Shown here one piece after another: positions 16,304-24,373 of a stretch of 51,103 bases of DNA. Under the pieces are notes generated by a model that saw only the letters and a program-made list of their open reading frames with translations, made no database searches and was not told the DNA's origin. Source of the DNA: Ruminococcus sp. (GTDB lineage Bacteria; Bacillota; Clostridia; Oscillospirales; Ruminococcaceae); NCBI GenBank assembly GCA_029060755.1, contig JAIDTI010000050.1:1-51103 (forward strand), written 5' to 3'. The position numbers were made by a program, and so were the translations under genes. Every line of letters starts with the position of its first letter. Positions within the stretch are counted from its first letter, which is position 1.

Positions 16304-17590
16304 TTATTTTACAGCCGTAAAGCCATTCTGGAGGTCGTCTATAATATCATCAATATGCTCTGTACCGATAGAAAGACGGACTGTATTTGGTCTGATACCT
16401 GCAGAAAGCAGTTCTTCTTCTGTCATTTGAGAATGTGTGGTAGATGTAGGGTGAATAACAAGCGACTTCACATCAGCAACATTGGCAAGCAATGAAAACA
16501 GCTCCAGACTTTCGGTGAACTTCTTTGCTGTCTCTGCATCACCTTTGATGTCGAAAGTGAAAATCGAAGCCGCACCATTAGGGAAGTACTTGTCATAAAG
16601 CTCCTTTTCTCTGCCCTGTGCAAGTGACGGGTGATTTACACGTTCAACCTGTGGGTGATTTTTTAGAAAATCAACGACTTTCAAAGCGTTCTCCACATGA
16701 CGTTCCAGACGGAGTGAGAGCGTTTCCAGTCCCTGTAAAAGTAGGAATGAATTGAACGGCGAAATAGTTGCACCCTGATCTCTCATCAGCGTTGTGCGAA
16801 GTTTCATGATATAAGCAATATTTCCGCAAGCTTCAGTAAATACAACACCGTGATAGGACGGATTCGGTTTGGAAAGTCCAGGGAATTTGTCATTCTGCGA
16901 CCAGTCAAATTTACCGCCGTCAATAACAACACCACCCATTACTGTGCCATGACCGCCTATGAATTTCGTAGCGGAATGTACCACAATATCAGCACCATGC
17001 TCAATTGGTCTAAGCAGATAAGGAGTTGCAAAAGTATTGTCCACAATAAGCGGAATACCGTGTTTATGGGCAATTTCAGAAATTGCTTCAAGGTCGATAA
17101 CATCAGAATTTGGATTACCTAAAGTTTCAGCATAGAGGAGCTTAGTATTCGGCTGGATAGCTTTTTCAAAATTTTCAGGATTTGACGGGTCAACAAAAGT
17201 AGTTGTCAATCCCTGCTCTTTTAAGGTATTTGCAAAAAGGTTATATGTACCGCCATAGAGATTCACAGAACTGACGATATGGTCGCCTGCTGTTGCAATA
17301 TTCTGTACTGCGTATGAGATTGCCGCTGAACCCGAAGCAGTAGCAAGTGCTGCCGCACCGCCCTCCAAAGCTGCGATTCTCTGCTCAAAAACGTCGGAAG
17401 TCGGATTCATCAGTCGGGTGTAGATGTTGCCGCCCTCGGTCAGTCCGAAACGTCCTGCCGCCTGTGCGGAATCCTTAAAAACGTAGGAAGTTGTTGCATA
17501 AATCGGTACAGCTCTTGCATCTGTTGCAGGGTCGGGAGATTCCTGTCCGACATGAAGCTGTAAAGTCTCAAATTTATAATTCTTACTCAT
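16304..17590 (-). CDS. O-acetylhomoserine sulfhydrylase (PLP-dependent)
   Basis: The 428-residue protein belongs to the Cys/Met-metabolism PLP family and has the length typical of O-acetylhomoserine (thiol)-lyase, longer than cystathionine gamma-synthase. Visible features are the N-terminal T-L-Q-L-H-V-G-Q, the cofactor region S-G-S-A-A-I-S-Y-A, the aspartate in I-V-D-N-T-F-A-T-P, and the Schiff-base lysine in S-A-T-K-F-I-G-G-H-G. It makes homocysteine from O-acetylhomoserine and sulfide; some members act on O-acetylserine. Its promoter contains the CCTAT-N7-ATAGG site. metY is the likely symbol but I leave it blank because the substrate is not proved. Confidence 0.9.
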   Translation of the reverse strand: MSKNYKFETLQLHVGQESPDPATDARAVPIYATTSYVFKDSAQAAGRFGLTEGGNIYTRLMNPTSDVFEQRIAALEGGAAALATASGSAAISYAVQNIATAGDHIVSSVNLYGGTYNLFANTLKEQGLTTTFVDPSNPENFEKAIQPNTKLLYAETLGNPNSDVIDLEAISEIAHKHGIPLIVDNTFATPYLLRPIEHGADIVVHSATKFIGGHGTVMGGVVIDGGKFDWSQNDKFPGLSKPNPSYHGVVFTEACGNIAYIMKLRTTLMRDQGATISPFNSFLLLQGLETLSLRLERHVENALKVVDFLKNHPQVERVNHPSLAQGREKELYDKYFPNGAASIFTFDIKGDAETAKKFTESLELFSLLANVADVKSLVIHPTSTTHSQMTEEELLSAGIRPNTVRLSIGTEHIDDIIDDLQNGFTAVK

Positions 17591-17642
17591 GATAATTACC
17601 TCTATTCTTATTTATTCCACCTGATTGGTAGGCTATATTTAT

Positions 17643-17675
17643 ATTATATCGCACTTTTCCTATATTGTCAATAGG
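17643..17675 (-). promoter_or_regulatory. metY-like promoter with CCTAT-N7-ATAGG operator
   Basis: On the minus strand TTGACA (17666-17671) and TATAAT (17643-17648) are 17 bp apart. A perfect CCTAT-N7-ATAGG palindrome (17659-17675) overlaps the -35, where a bound repressor would block RNA polymerase. Confidence 0.75.
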
Positions 17676-17717
17676 CTTTGCGGAAATTTCTGGATTTTTA
17701 TTTGAAATGCAGATTTT

Positions 17718-17758
17718 ATAAAGCGTCCGCCTGAAAATATCAAGCAGACACCTTTTTC
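17718..17758 (-). terminator. Probable terminator after cysK
   Basis: On the minus strand GTGTCTGC and GCGGACGC form an 8-bp stem with two G-U pairs, flanked by AAAG and CTTT, a few bases beyond the cysK stop. Confidence 0.5.
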
Positions 17759-17769
17759 TGCTGTTCATA

Positions 17770-18708
17770 TCAATTATTGCTGAATAACGGTGTAGACAAA
17801 TATCTGTCACCTGAATCAGGAAGAAGTGCAACAATAGTTTTTCCTGCATTTTCAGAACGCTGTGCAAGTATAGCTGCTGCCTTGAGTGCTGCGCCGGAAG
17901 AGATACCTACAAGTATTCCCTCACTCTGTGCAAAACGTCTGCCCTCTGCAAACGCATCTTCATTTTCAATTGCAATAACCTCATCATAAACGGCGGTATT
18001 GAGCGTATCAGGGACAAAACCTGCTCCGATACCCTGAATTTTATGAGGTCCTGCCGTACCCTTTGAAAGAACGGGACTGCCAGCCGGTTCAACTGCAACA
18101 ATCTTTACATCAGGCTTCTGCTCTTTCAGATACTCCCCTACTCCTGTAATCGTACCGCCAGTGCCTATGCCTGCCACAAAAATATCAACTTTACCGCCTG
18201 TCTGCTCCCAGATTTCAGGACCTGTTGTTTTCTTATGGATTGCAGGATTCGCAAGATTTACAAACTGCCCAAGAATGACAGAACCTTCAATCTGCTGATT
18301 CAGCTCATCTGCTCTTGCGATAGCACCTTTCATGCCCTTTGCACCTTCAGTCAGCACGAGTTCTGCGCCATATGCTTTAAGAAGATTTCTTCTTTCAACA
18401 CTCATAGTATCAGGAAGTGTGAGGATTGCCTTGTATCCCTTTGCAGCAGCTACAGCCGCAAGTCCGATTCCTGTGTTACCCGAAGTCGGTTCAATAATTG
18501 TTGCACCGGGCTTCAAAATTCCCTTTGCTTCGGCATCTTCAATCATCGCCAGTGCAATTCTGTCCTTAACAGAACCTGCTGGATTGAGATACTCCAACTT
18601 TGCGAGAATGACAGCGTTTGTCACACCTGCATTTGCAGAATAGTTGTTAAGTTTAAGAATCGGTGTACCGCCAATCAGTTCCAGTGCGCTTTGTTTAATA
18701 TTGCTCAT
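17770..18708 (-). CDS. cysK: Cysteine synthase A (O-acetylserine sulfhydrylase)
   Basis: The 312-residue enzyme shows the PLP lysine in N-P-A-G-S-V-K-D-R, the substrate loop [10 protein letters not shown], the phosphate-binding [10 protein letters not shown], and the C-terminal D-S-G-D-R-Y-L-S-T. It makes cysteine from O-acetylserine and sulfide in the cytoplasm. It has its own promoter and a CCTAT-N7-ATAGG site, but there is no clear terminator behind the ABC gene upstream, so read-through from the cooS operon is possible. That would tie sulfide capture to the upstream system. Confidence 0.96.
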   Translation of the reverse strand: MSNIKQSALELIGGTPILKLNNYSANAGVTNAVILAKLEYLNPAGSVKDRIALAMIEDAEAKGILKPGATIIEPTSGNTGIGLAAVAAAKGYKAILTLPDTMSVERRNLLKAYGAELVLTEGAKGMKGAIARADELNQQIEGSVILGQFVNLANPAIHKKTTGPEIWEQTGGKVDIFVAGIGTGGTITGVGEYLKEQKPDVKIVAVEPAGSPVLSKGTAGPHKIQGIGAGFVPDTLNTAVYDEVIAIENEDAFAEGRRFAQSEGILVGISSGAALKAAAILAQRSENAGKTIVALLPDSGDRYLSTPLFSNN

Positions 18709-18742
18709 GATAATTACCTCCGTAAAATAATTTCTTAGTTCT

Positions 18743-18807
18743 CCTATCTTTTGTATAGGTTTTATCAGGTATGTACTTAGTATACACCATAAATTTCATT
18801 TTGTCAA
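18743..18807 (-). promoter_or_regulatory. cysK promoter and downstream CCTAT-N7-ATAGG operator
   Basis: TTGACA (18802-18807) and TATACT (18779-18784) have a 17-bp spacer on the minus strand. The palindrome CCTAT-N7-ATAGG (18743-18759) lies about 20 bp after the -10, a roadblock or initiation-blocking position. Confidence 0.72.
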
Positions 18808-18829
18808 GAGGTTTTTGAAATTTTTTTAT

Positions 18830-19600
18830 TTAAATTACATATTCAATCTGTTCTTCATGCTTCATATTGAATAAATCGAAAATCTTATCACGAACCTGTA
18901 GAAAATCACTGGCGGTACGTTCTCTGTGTCCTTTCAGCGGTACAGTCACAACGCTCTTGATTTTTCCGGGGTTCGGTGTCATAATAACGATTCTGTCAGC
19001 AAGAAAAACAGCTTCTTCTATATCATGAGTAACAAAAATAATCGTTTTCTGCTCCTGCTTTGAAATGGAAAGAATATCGTCCTGTAATTTCATGCGTGTG
19101 ATAGCGTCCAACGCTCCGAATGGTTCGTCCATGAAAACAATGTCAGGGTCAACGGCAAGCGCTCTTGCAATAGAAACACGCTGTTGCATACCGCCTGAAA
19201 GCTGTCGGGGGTGAGACTTCTTAAACTCCGATAAGCCAACCAGCTCAATATACTTGTCTGCTATCTGACTTCTTTCCTCTTTAGACAGTTTCTTTGATTC
19301 TAATCCGAGTTCAACGTTTTTTTGTACTGTACGCCAAGGTAGTAAACCGTAATTCTGAAAAATCGTCACATTTTTTATAGACGGCTCTTTCACTTCTTTT
19401 CCGTCAATCTTTATACTACCCGAAGTTACCGGTGCAAACCCAGCCATTGCATTAAGGAGCGTACTTTTTCCACAACCGGAAGGTCCGAGCAGACAGATAA
19501 ATTCGCCCTTTTCAATGGAAAGTGAAACGTCTGTAAATGCAGTAAATTCCTTTCCGTTCTGTAAAAAAGTTTTTTCGGCGTTTTCTATTTCAATGTACAT
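18830..19600 (-). CDS. ABC transporter ATP-binding protein (SsuB/TauB/NrtD type)
   Basis: The 256-residue ATPase has Walker A G-P-S-G-C-G-K-S-T, the Q-loop T-I-F-Q-N-Y-G-L-L-P-W-R, signature L-S-G-G-M-Q-Q-R, Walker B I-V-F-M-D-E-P and the H-loop F-V-T-H-D. The L-L-P-W-R after the Q-loop is typical of the nitrate/sulfonate/taurine importers. Start: the ATG at 19600 shares one base with the permease stop (TGATG) and has GGAGGTG upstream; the longer in-frame reading is less likely. It is the last gene of the cooS operon and powers import of the ligand caught by the lipoprotein. Confidence 0.93.
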   Translation of the reverse strand: MYIEIENAEKTFLQNGKEFTAFTDVSLSIEKGEFICLLGPSGCGKSTLLNAMAGFAPVTSGSIKIDGKEVKEPSIKNVTIFQNYGLLPWRTVQKNVELGLESKKLSKEERSQIADKYIELVGLSEFKKSHPRQLSGGMQQRVSIARALAVDPDIVFMDEPFGALDAITRMKLQDDILSISKQEQKTIIFVTHDIEEAVFLADRIVIMTPNPGKIKSVVTVPLKGHRERTASDFLQVRDKIFDLFNMKHEEQIEYVI

Positions 19601-20361
19601 CAGTCTGCACCTCCCCATGCTTTAAGAATCTGCTTTTCAGCTGTTTTCAGGAGACTGTCAAGAAACAGTCCGATAAGTCCGATTACTATAATATCGGCAA
19701 AAAGTATATCTGCACGGAGATTATTTCTTGCATCGATAACAAGGTAGCCCAGACCTGATTGTGTACCAGTCATTTCGCCTGCCACAAGGAAAACCCATGC
19801 TGTACCAAGTGCCAGATGGATTCCGTTTGCTATCTGCGGAAATGCTGCCGGAAAAATAACTTTCCACATTATCTGCGGCTGTTTTATCCCAAAACTTTTC
19901 GATACTTTCATATATATAGGGTCAATGCCGTTCACTGCTGAAACAGTTGACAATAATACGGGGAAAAATGCAGAGATAAATATTATGACAATTGCCGGAA
20001 TATTGCCTATTCCGAACCACAACACAATAAACGGCATCCAAGCCATAGGTGAAATCGGTCGCAATAACTGCACAACGGGATTGACATACTGAAATACTTT
20101 CGGCAGTCTGCCAAGAAAAAGTCCAAGCAGAACGGCAATAATTACAGAACTTACATAACCCACTGCAAAACGATACATACTTGCTCCTATATGCGTGAAC
20201 AGTATACCATTTGAAATCATTTCAGCCAATGCATTAAATGCCTGCAACGGCGATGGAAACAGTACTGAACTGAAATCGGTCAAAGCATATATCAACTGCC
20301 ATATTCCCAGTAACAACAGCAATGAAATAGTTATATTTTTTATGGAAAGTAGTTTTTTCAC
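19600..20361 (-). CDS. ABC transporter permease (SsuC/TauC/NrtB type)
   Basis: The 253-residue protein has about six membrane helices and the inner-membrane transport motif near residue 150 (the E-A-A-like loop here is S-K-S-F-G-I-K-Q-P-Q-I-M-W-K-V-I-F-P-A-A-F-P). Like other members of the sulfonate/nitrate/taurine group it has L-R-P-I-S-P-M-A-W-M-P in the middle. It works with the ATPase and the lipoprotein encoded on either side. Gap to the binding-protein gene is 19 bp. Confidence 0.92.
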   Translation of the reverse strand: MKKLLSIKNITISLLLLLGIWQLIYALTDFSSVLFPSPLQAFNALAEMISNGILFTHIGASMYRFAVGYVSSVIIAVLLGLFLGRLPKVFQYVNPVVQLLRPISPMAWMPFIVLWFGIGNIPAIVIIFISAFFPVLLSTVSAVNGIDPIYMKVSKSFGIKQPQIMWKVIFPAAFPQIANGIHLALGTAWVFLVAGEMTGTQSGLGYLVIDARNNLRADILFADIIVIGLIGLFLDSLLKTAEKQILKAWGGAD

Positions 20362-20380
20362 TTTCTATCAACTCTCTCTA

Positions 20381-21295
20381 TCAGAAATCATTTTTTACAA
20401 AATCAGCATATGACGGTGGATTTTCGGACAAACCATATGCCTTTACTTTTTCGGTCAGAATATTATAATTTTCCTCTGTTATATCAAGATCATCATAGGA
20501 AATCCACTGCAAAGACAGCTCCAGCACTTCTTTTTCCTGACTAAGATATTTTTCAGCAGTTTCCAAAGCCTTTTCTTTTGTCAGATTCTGTCCTGCCTGT
20601 CTGTAGCTTTCTGTAAAAATCTTTGCATTTTCGGGATTTTTTTCAATGAATTTATCGGTAAGCACAAGTCCACAGCACAATGAATCTTCCCATAATTCCG
20701 CAGACTCAAACATAACTTTTCCGGCATTGAGTGATACAGCCTTTGCACCAAACGGCTCTGCCACGCAATAACCGTCAATCTGTCCGCCGGCAAGTACAGA
20801 CGGCATTTCTGTCGGTGCAAGTTCGGTAACGTTTATATCGTCGATTGTCAGACCAGCCGTTGCAAGAGCATCATTTAAAAGAATGTTATGTGATGACTGT
20901 CTGTGCGGAATAGCGATTGTTTTTCCTTTGAGGTCTTCAGCGGAATTAATGTCATCTGATGTAATAATGACATTTCCGTCCTTGTGACCGAGTGCAACTG
21001 CCTTTAAGCCTATGCCCTGCTCCTTTGATTTCATGGCAAGTTCAATCAGTACCGAAGCACCGTCAACACGTCCCGAATTTAAAGCGTCCATCAGTTCATT
21101 CCATGAGCCGTATTTTACAAGCTCAACCTGCAATCCTGTTTTTTCTGCCAGTTCGTCTGCCGTTTCGAGTACGGCAAGCGAATGTGTAATAGGCAGATAA
21201 GCGATTTTTATTGTGTTGGAATCAGATTTTTTACCGCAGGCTGTCAGCGAAAATGCAAGTATGCCTGCTGTAAGACCTGAAATTATTTTTTTCAT
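20381..21295 (-). CDS. ABC substrate-binding lipoprotein (NMT1/SsuA/NrtA-like)
   Basis: The 304-residue protein begins with a lipoprotein signal ending in the lipobox L-T-A-C (Cys20). The fold is the NMT1/SsuA type: I-A-Y-L-P-I-T-H-S at the start, G-R-V-D-G-A-S in the first lobe, and G-Y-C-V-A-E-P-F-G-A-K in the second. A-E-P-F is shared with nitrate- and bicarbonate-type binding proteins, so a small anion or an organosulfonate is likely. I chose ATG 21295; an upstream in-frame TTG abuts the ribosome site. The gene lies directly behind the CooS-like gene. Confidence 0.9.
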   Translation of the reverse strand: MKKIISGLTAGILAFSLTACGKKSDSNTIKIAYLPITHSLAVLETADELAEKTGLQVELVKYGSWNELMDALNSGRVDGASVLIELAMKSKEQGIGLKAVALGHKDGNVIITSDDINSAEDLKGKTIAIPHRQSSHNILLNDALATAGLTIDDINVTELAPTEMPSVLAGGQIDGYCVAEPFGAKAVSLNAGKVMFESAELWEDSLCCGLVLTDKFIEKNPENAKIFTESYRQAGQNLTKEKALETAEKYLSQEKEVLELSLQWISYDDLDITEENYNILTEKVKAYGLSENPPSYADFVKNDF

Positions 21296-21324
21296 ATCTA
21301 TCAACTCTCTTTTTCATATGAGAA

Positions 21325-23412
21325 TTAGTCCCAGCCAAGAGCTTTTCTTTTGGCTTTTATATCCTCAACTATTTTATTGCCAAGTGCTGTAGGGTCTGTA
21401 TCAACGTGCATTACAGAACCGAGCAGTTCTCTTGTGCCGTCTTTCAGGAACTCAATTACATTCTGTGAGCCGTAAATCTGCGCTTCTACACAATGATATG
21501 AATTTATTCCCATAAGTCTGAAACCTAATGCGGCATCTATGCCCTTTTCGTTGCCCCATTCCGGAGAAGTGAAAGCAAACGGCATTTCATAGAGATTTTT
21601 TCCGAGAACATTCGCAATTCCTGCAAATATTCCCGACGAACGTGTATTATCAATACATTCCCCGACGTGCCATACAGGCGGTAAATCAGGAGTTAAAAAT
21701 TCCTTGAGACTTTCGCCAGTCTTATCAAGTGCGGAAGTATTACAGTAACCGAGTTTCATAAGCGGAAATGACGCACAGCCGTTTGAAAGAATAAGTACAT
21801 TGTTTTTCAGAAGTACATCTGCAACATCAACAATAGCCTTTTCGTACAGCACTTTAGGATTGTTACAGCCTACCATGTTTACAATACCAAGAATCTTTCC
21901 TGATTTCAGTGCATCGGCAAGTGGTTTCATGCTTCCGAAACGTTTATGTACATACTCAACGGAAAATCCTACTTCTGCTTCTACCTCATAAGGTGGAATA
22001 TATACAGGTATTCCCTTTCGCTGTTCAAAACTTTCAATGGCACGTGTTACTATTTTTTCGGCAAGTACTTTTGTTTCCGCAATATTGGAATGGTGATGGT
22101 CGTATTCATAACGTTCAGCACCAGGAAGTCTTGCGGAATCGCTGGTTGTGACAACTGTTGTCTTAAAGCACTTTGCAACTTCCATTATAGACGGGAAAAC
22201 GTCCTGAACGTCCGCAACCCATAAATCCAGCGCACCAGTACCAAGCACCAGCTCCGCAGAAACTGCATTTGACAGCGGAATAACTCCGCCATAACGGTAC
22301 ATTGCCGCAAGCCCTGAACAGCAGATGCCATAAAAACGTATACCCTTTGCGCCTTTTGACTTTGCAAGCTCAATGAATTTTTCTTCATGACCTGTTTTTA
22401 CAATCTGACTTACAAGTGTGGGCAGATGTCCGTGAACAGCTATATTGACATAACCTTTTTTCAGTGCGCCGATATTTACTTTTGATGTTACTCTGTCGCC
22501 AACTCCGAATAAACTGTCTGTAGCGATATTTGCACCGACAACTCCTGAAAATGTAAAGGCAAGTCCACATCTTAAAAACTGTTGCATGATACTTTTCCAG
22601 TCGCCGTCAATCGCACAGCCCGTTTTGTGATATGCCTCAAATACTTCATGATATGCACTTATCGGCAGAATATCAAGATTTTTCCACGTTTCCTGACGTT
22701 CAGGAGGCGCACACGCTTTGATAGTTTTATATTCGTCGAGTTCGGTGCGTGACATATCCGCAAGAAGTGCATCTGCCAAATCAACGGCAATTTTCTTTGT
22801 AGTGCGGTGCTTTGTAGGAATACCGAAACTTTCGGCAGTTGCACGGATTTTCTGTTCTCCCATAATCGGAATGTCAAGTTTACCCTCAGCCGCCCATTTG
22901 AGCGACAGAATAATTTCCCTTGCGTGCATACCATGCTGTGCCACACCCGCCGCTGCTGCTCTGAGAAGATTTCTTGCAACGACTAAATCAGCATCCGCAC
23001 CACATACGCCACGTGGAGATTTTGCAGTAATTTTACAAGGTCCCATATTGCATATCTTACAGCAGACTCCTGCAAGACCGAAGTTACACTGCGGTTTCTG
23101 CTTGTCGAAACGGTCAAAAGCTGTATCAATTCCGAGCTGTTCAACACGCAGGAGCATCTCCCTGACAGCAGGGTCGGGGGTATTGTCAATAACGTCCTGT
23201 TTTGACGGAAAAGTCTTTTTATACTCCGCAACAGCGTTCATGTAGTCACGGATAAAAACATTCGGGTCGCTGTCAAGTTCTTCTTGATGGTCTGCTTTTG
23301 CAACGATTGTCGGTATACCGTGCTTATCGAATCCTATTAACGCACGGTGCGAATGAATGTGCGGTTTTTCGTCGCTGTATGAATGTCCGTGATTATGATT
23401 ATGTTCACTCAT
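21325..23412 (-). CDS. CooS-like Ni-CO-dehydrogenase homologue lacking one C-cluster cysteine
   Basis: This 695-residue protein aligns over its whole length with anaerobic CO dehydrogenase. The D- and B-cluster cysteines are all present (Cys109, 117, 118, 121, 126, 137). C-cluster ligands His329, Cys365, Cys516, Cys546 and Cys586 are present, but the Ni-bridging cysteine (Cys333 in Carboxydothermus CooS-II) is Asp404, in D-V-Q-D-V-F-P-S where the canonical enzyme has D-Y-Q-C-I-Q-P-S. Of the proton-relay histidines, His160 and His163 remain but the next two positions are Glu166 and Leu169. Catalytic Lys623 is kept. The N-terminus is His-rich (residues 4-22). No acetyl-CoA synthase, CooC or CooF is nearby. 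A related deviant enzyme, CooS-V, holds an Fe-S-O hybrid cluster and reduces hydroxylamine slowly without CO activity; this protein is probably of that kind. Confidence 0.9.
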   Translation of the reverse strand: MSEHNHNHGHSYSDEKPHIHSHRALIGFDKHGIPTIVAKADHQEELDSDPNVFIRDYMNAVAEYKKTFPSKQDVIDNTPDPAVREMLLRVEQLGIDTAFDRFDKQKPQCNFGLAGVCCKICNMGPCKITAKSPRGVCGADADLVVARNLLRAAAAGVAQHGMHAREIILSLKWAAEGKLDIPIMGEQKIRATAESFGIPTKHRTTKKIAVDLADALLADMSRTELDEYKTIKACAPPERQETWKNLDILPISAYHEVFEAYHKTGCAIDGDWKSIMQQFLRCGLAFTFSGVVGANIATDSLFGVGDRVTSKVNIGALKKGYVNIAVHGHLPTLVSQIVKTGHEEKFIELAKSKGAKGIRFYGICCSGLAAMYRYGGVIPLSNAVSAELVLGTGALDLWVADVQDVFPSIMEVAKCFKTTVVTTSDSARLPGAERYEYDHHHSNIAETKVLAEKIVTRAIESFEQRKGIPVYIPPYEVEAEVGFSVEYVHKRFGSMKPLADALKSGKILGIVNMVGCNNPKVLYEKAIVDVADVLLKNNVLILSNGCASFPLMKLGYCNTSALDKTGESLKEFLTPDLPPVWHVGECIDNTRSSGIFAGIANVLGKNLYEMPFAFTSPEWGNEKGIDAALGFRLMGINSYHCVEAQIYGSQNVIEFLKDGTRELLGSVMHVDTDPTALGNKIVEDIKAKRKALGWD

Positions 23413-23716
23413 GATATGTACTCCTTTTAAATATATGTTTCGGGTCAGTGATAAGTAACTTTGCTATCCATGCTACAAGTCCGAGAACAACGGCAGAAAT
23501 CCCTAAAAATGTATTGTTAAGCATATCCTGTAAAGACGGTGTAAAAAATTCTGCACCTATTTCTACATATTCATAAACTGCATCTACAATCCACATCAAA
23601 GACGCACCCCAGTAGATAAAGCAAAGGTCTGAAATTTTCATGACATCATGCGGAGCTTTTCTGTACCATATAATCGTGCAGATTATCGCTGAAATAACTG
23701 TTATTAATAATGTCAT
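23405..23716 (-). CDS. Small three-helix membrane protein in the cooS operon
   Basis: The 103-residue protein has three hydrophobic helices (about 2-18, 32-48 and 68-92), with a conserved-looking Y-W-G-A-S-L-M-W-I-V-D segment in the second. I recognise no family. Its end overlaps the CooS-like gene by 8 bp and it starts 1 bp after the preceding membrane gene, so its synthesis is coupled to both. With its partner it may form a membrane anchor, a second channel or an electron-transfer site. No cysteine or histidine pattern for haem is obvious. Confidence 0.8.
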   Translation of the reverse strand: MTLLITVISAIICTIIWYRKAPHDVMKISDLCFIYWGASLMWIVDAVYEYVEIGAEFFTPSLQDMLNNTFLGISAVVLGLVAWIAKLLITDPKHIFKRSTYHE

Positions 23717-23717
23717 A

Positions 23718-24095
23718 TTATTTCACCTCACTTATTTTTTCCTGTTGTTTTTCAGTGATGACCGAAATAATCAGCATACCAATCCATGCTGTTGTTACTG
23801 TCAGTGCCATTCCCACGCCAATAGTTGATACTTCATTTAGCATAGCAGTGAATGATTCCGAACTTTCTGCCGCTGTCAGAAACGGAAAAAACGGTTTTAT
23901 CTCGCCATGCCATACGTGTTCAAACGCAAGCAGGAATGAACCTCCCCATAACAGCTTTGAAAGCCATTTCAGTTTTCTTGAAAAACGCACATTTTCAGGT
24001 GTAATTTTTTCGGATTTATTTTCCTTTGATTCTAAAATACTTGTTGCAACAGAAGTTACAATTGCTTCTGCCACTGGTACAACAAAACAAGCCAT
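23718..24095 (-). CDS. Small membrane protein, first gene of the cooS operon
   Basis: The 125-residue protein begins with M-A-C-F-V-V-P-V-A-E-A-I-V, has a charged stretch (about 22-42), then hydrophobic helices near 45-60 and 90-115, and a charged C-terminus. The W-H-G-E-I-K-P-F-F-P-F-L segment between the helices may face outside. It has a strong AGGAG ribosome site and is the first gene after the promoter. I cannot assign a family. Tight linkage to the next membrane protein and the CooS-like protein suggests a shared complex. Confidence 0.8.
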   Translation of the reverse strand: MACFVVPVAEAIVTSVATSILESKENKSEKITPENVRFSRKLKWLSKLLWGGSFLLAFEHVWHGEIKPFFPFLTAAESSESFTAMLNEVSTIGVGMALTVTTAWIGMLIISVITEKQQEKISEVK

Positions 24096-24119
24096 AATAA
24101 TTCCTCCATATTCATATTA

Positions 24120-24177
24120 CCTACTTAAACTATAGGTTATATATATTATAAACCGTTTTTTCAGATTTGTCAATAGG
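24120..24177 (-). promoter_or_regulatory. Promoter of the cooS/ABC operon with shared operator
   Basis: TTGACA (24168-24173) and TATAAT (24145-24150) are 17 bp apart on the minus strand. A CCTAC-N7-ATAGG palindrome (plus-strand reading, 24120-24136) lies just after the -10. An extra ATAGG half-site (24173-24177) abuts the -35 exactly as at the metY-like promoter. Confidence 0.72.
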
Positions 24178-24241
24178 TTTTCTTATTTTTGGTAATTATA
24201 TATATTATTTTACTGATTCAGATTAAAAATATAGTACAAAT

Positions 24242-24284
24242 AAAAAATTCCTGCGATATAATCTGTATCACAGGAATTTTTTTA
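24242..24284. terminator. Terminator behind the HD-RyR gene
   Basis: A 14-bp stem (24245-24258 with 24266-24279, one G-U pair) has an A run on the left and a T run on the right, so it can work in both directions. Confidence 0.85.
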
Positions 24285-24303
24285 TTAATAAATTATAAAT
24301 TAA

Positions 24304-24360
24304 TTAATCTTCATAGGCAGAAGGGTCATTTGCTCTCTCATTGTTTTCTTTATACGTCAT
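24304..24360 (-). CDS. 18-residue small ORF behind the HD-RyR gene
   Basis: ATG at 24358-24360 is preceded by GAGGGAG at a good distance and opens MTYKENNERANDPSAYED, then TAA. It lies 13 bp after the HD-RyR stop and before the shared terminator. The ribosome site and position suggest it is translated; the peptide is hydrophilic and unrecognised. It is too short for certainty. Confidence 0.4.
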   Translation of the reverse strand: MTYKENNERANDPSAYED

Positions 24361-24373
24361 TTTGTGACTCCCT

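Noticed and set aside
17583-17867. Minus-strand frame between cysK and metY
   Set aside because: It overlaps the end of cysK in another frame and crosses a promoter and terminator.
21325-23412. Straightforward CO dehydrogenase of the Wood-Ljungdahl pathway
   Set aside because: A C-cluster cysteine is Asp404, relay histidines are missing, and no acsB, cooC or corrinoid genes are nearby.
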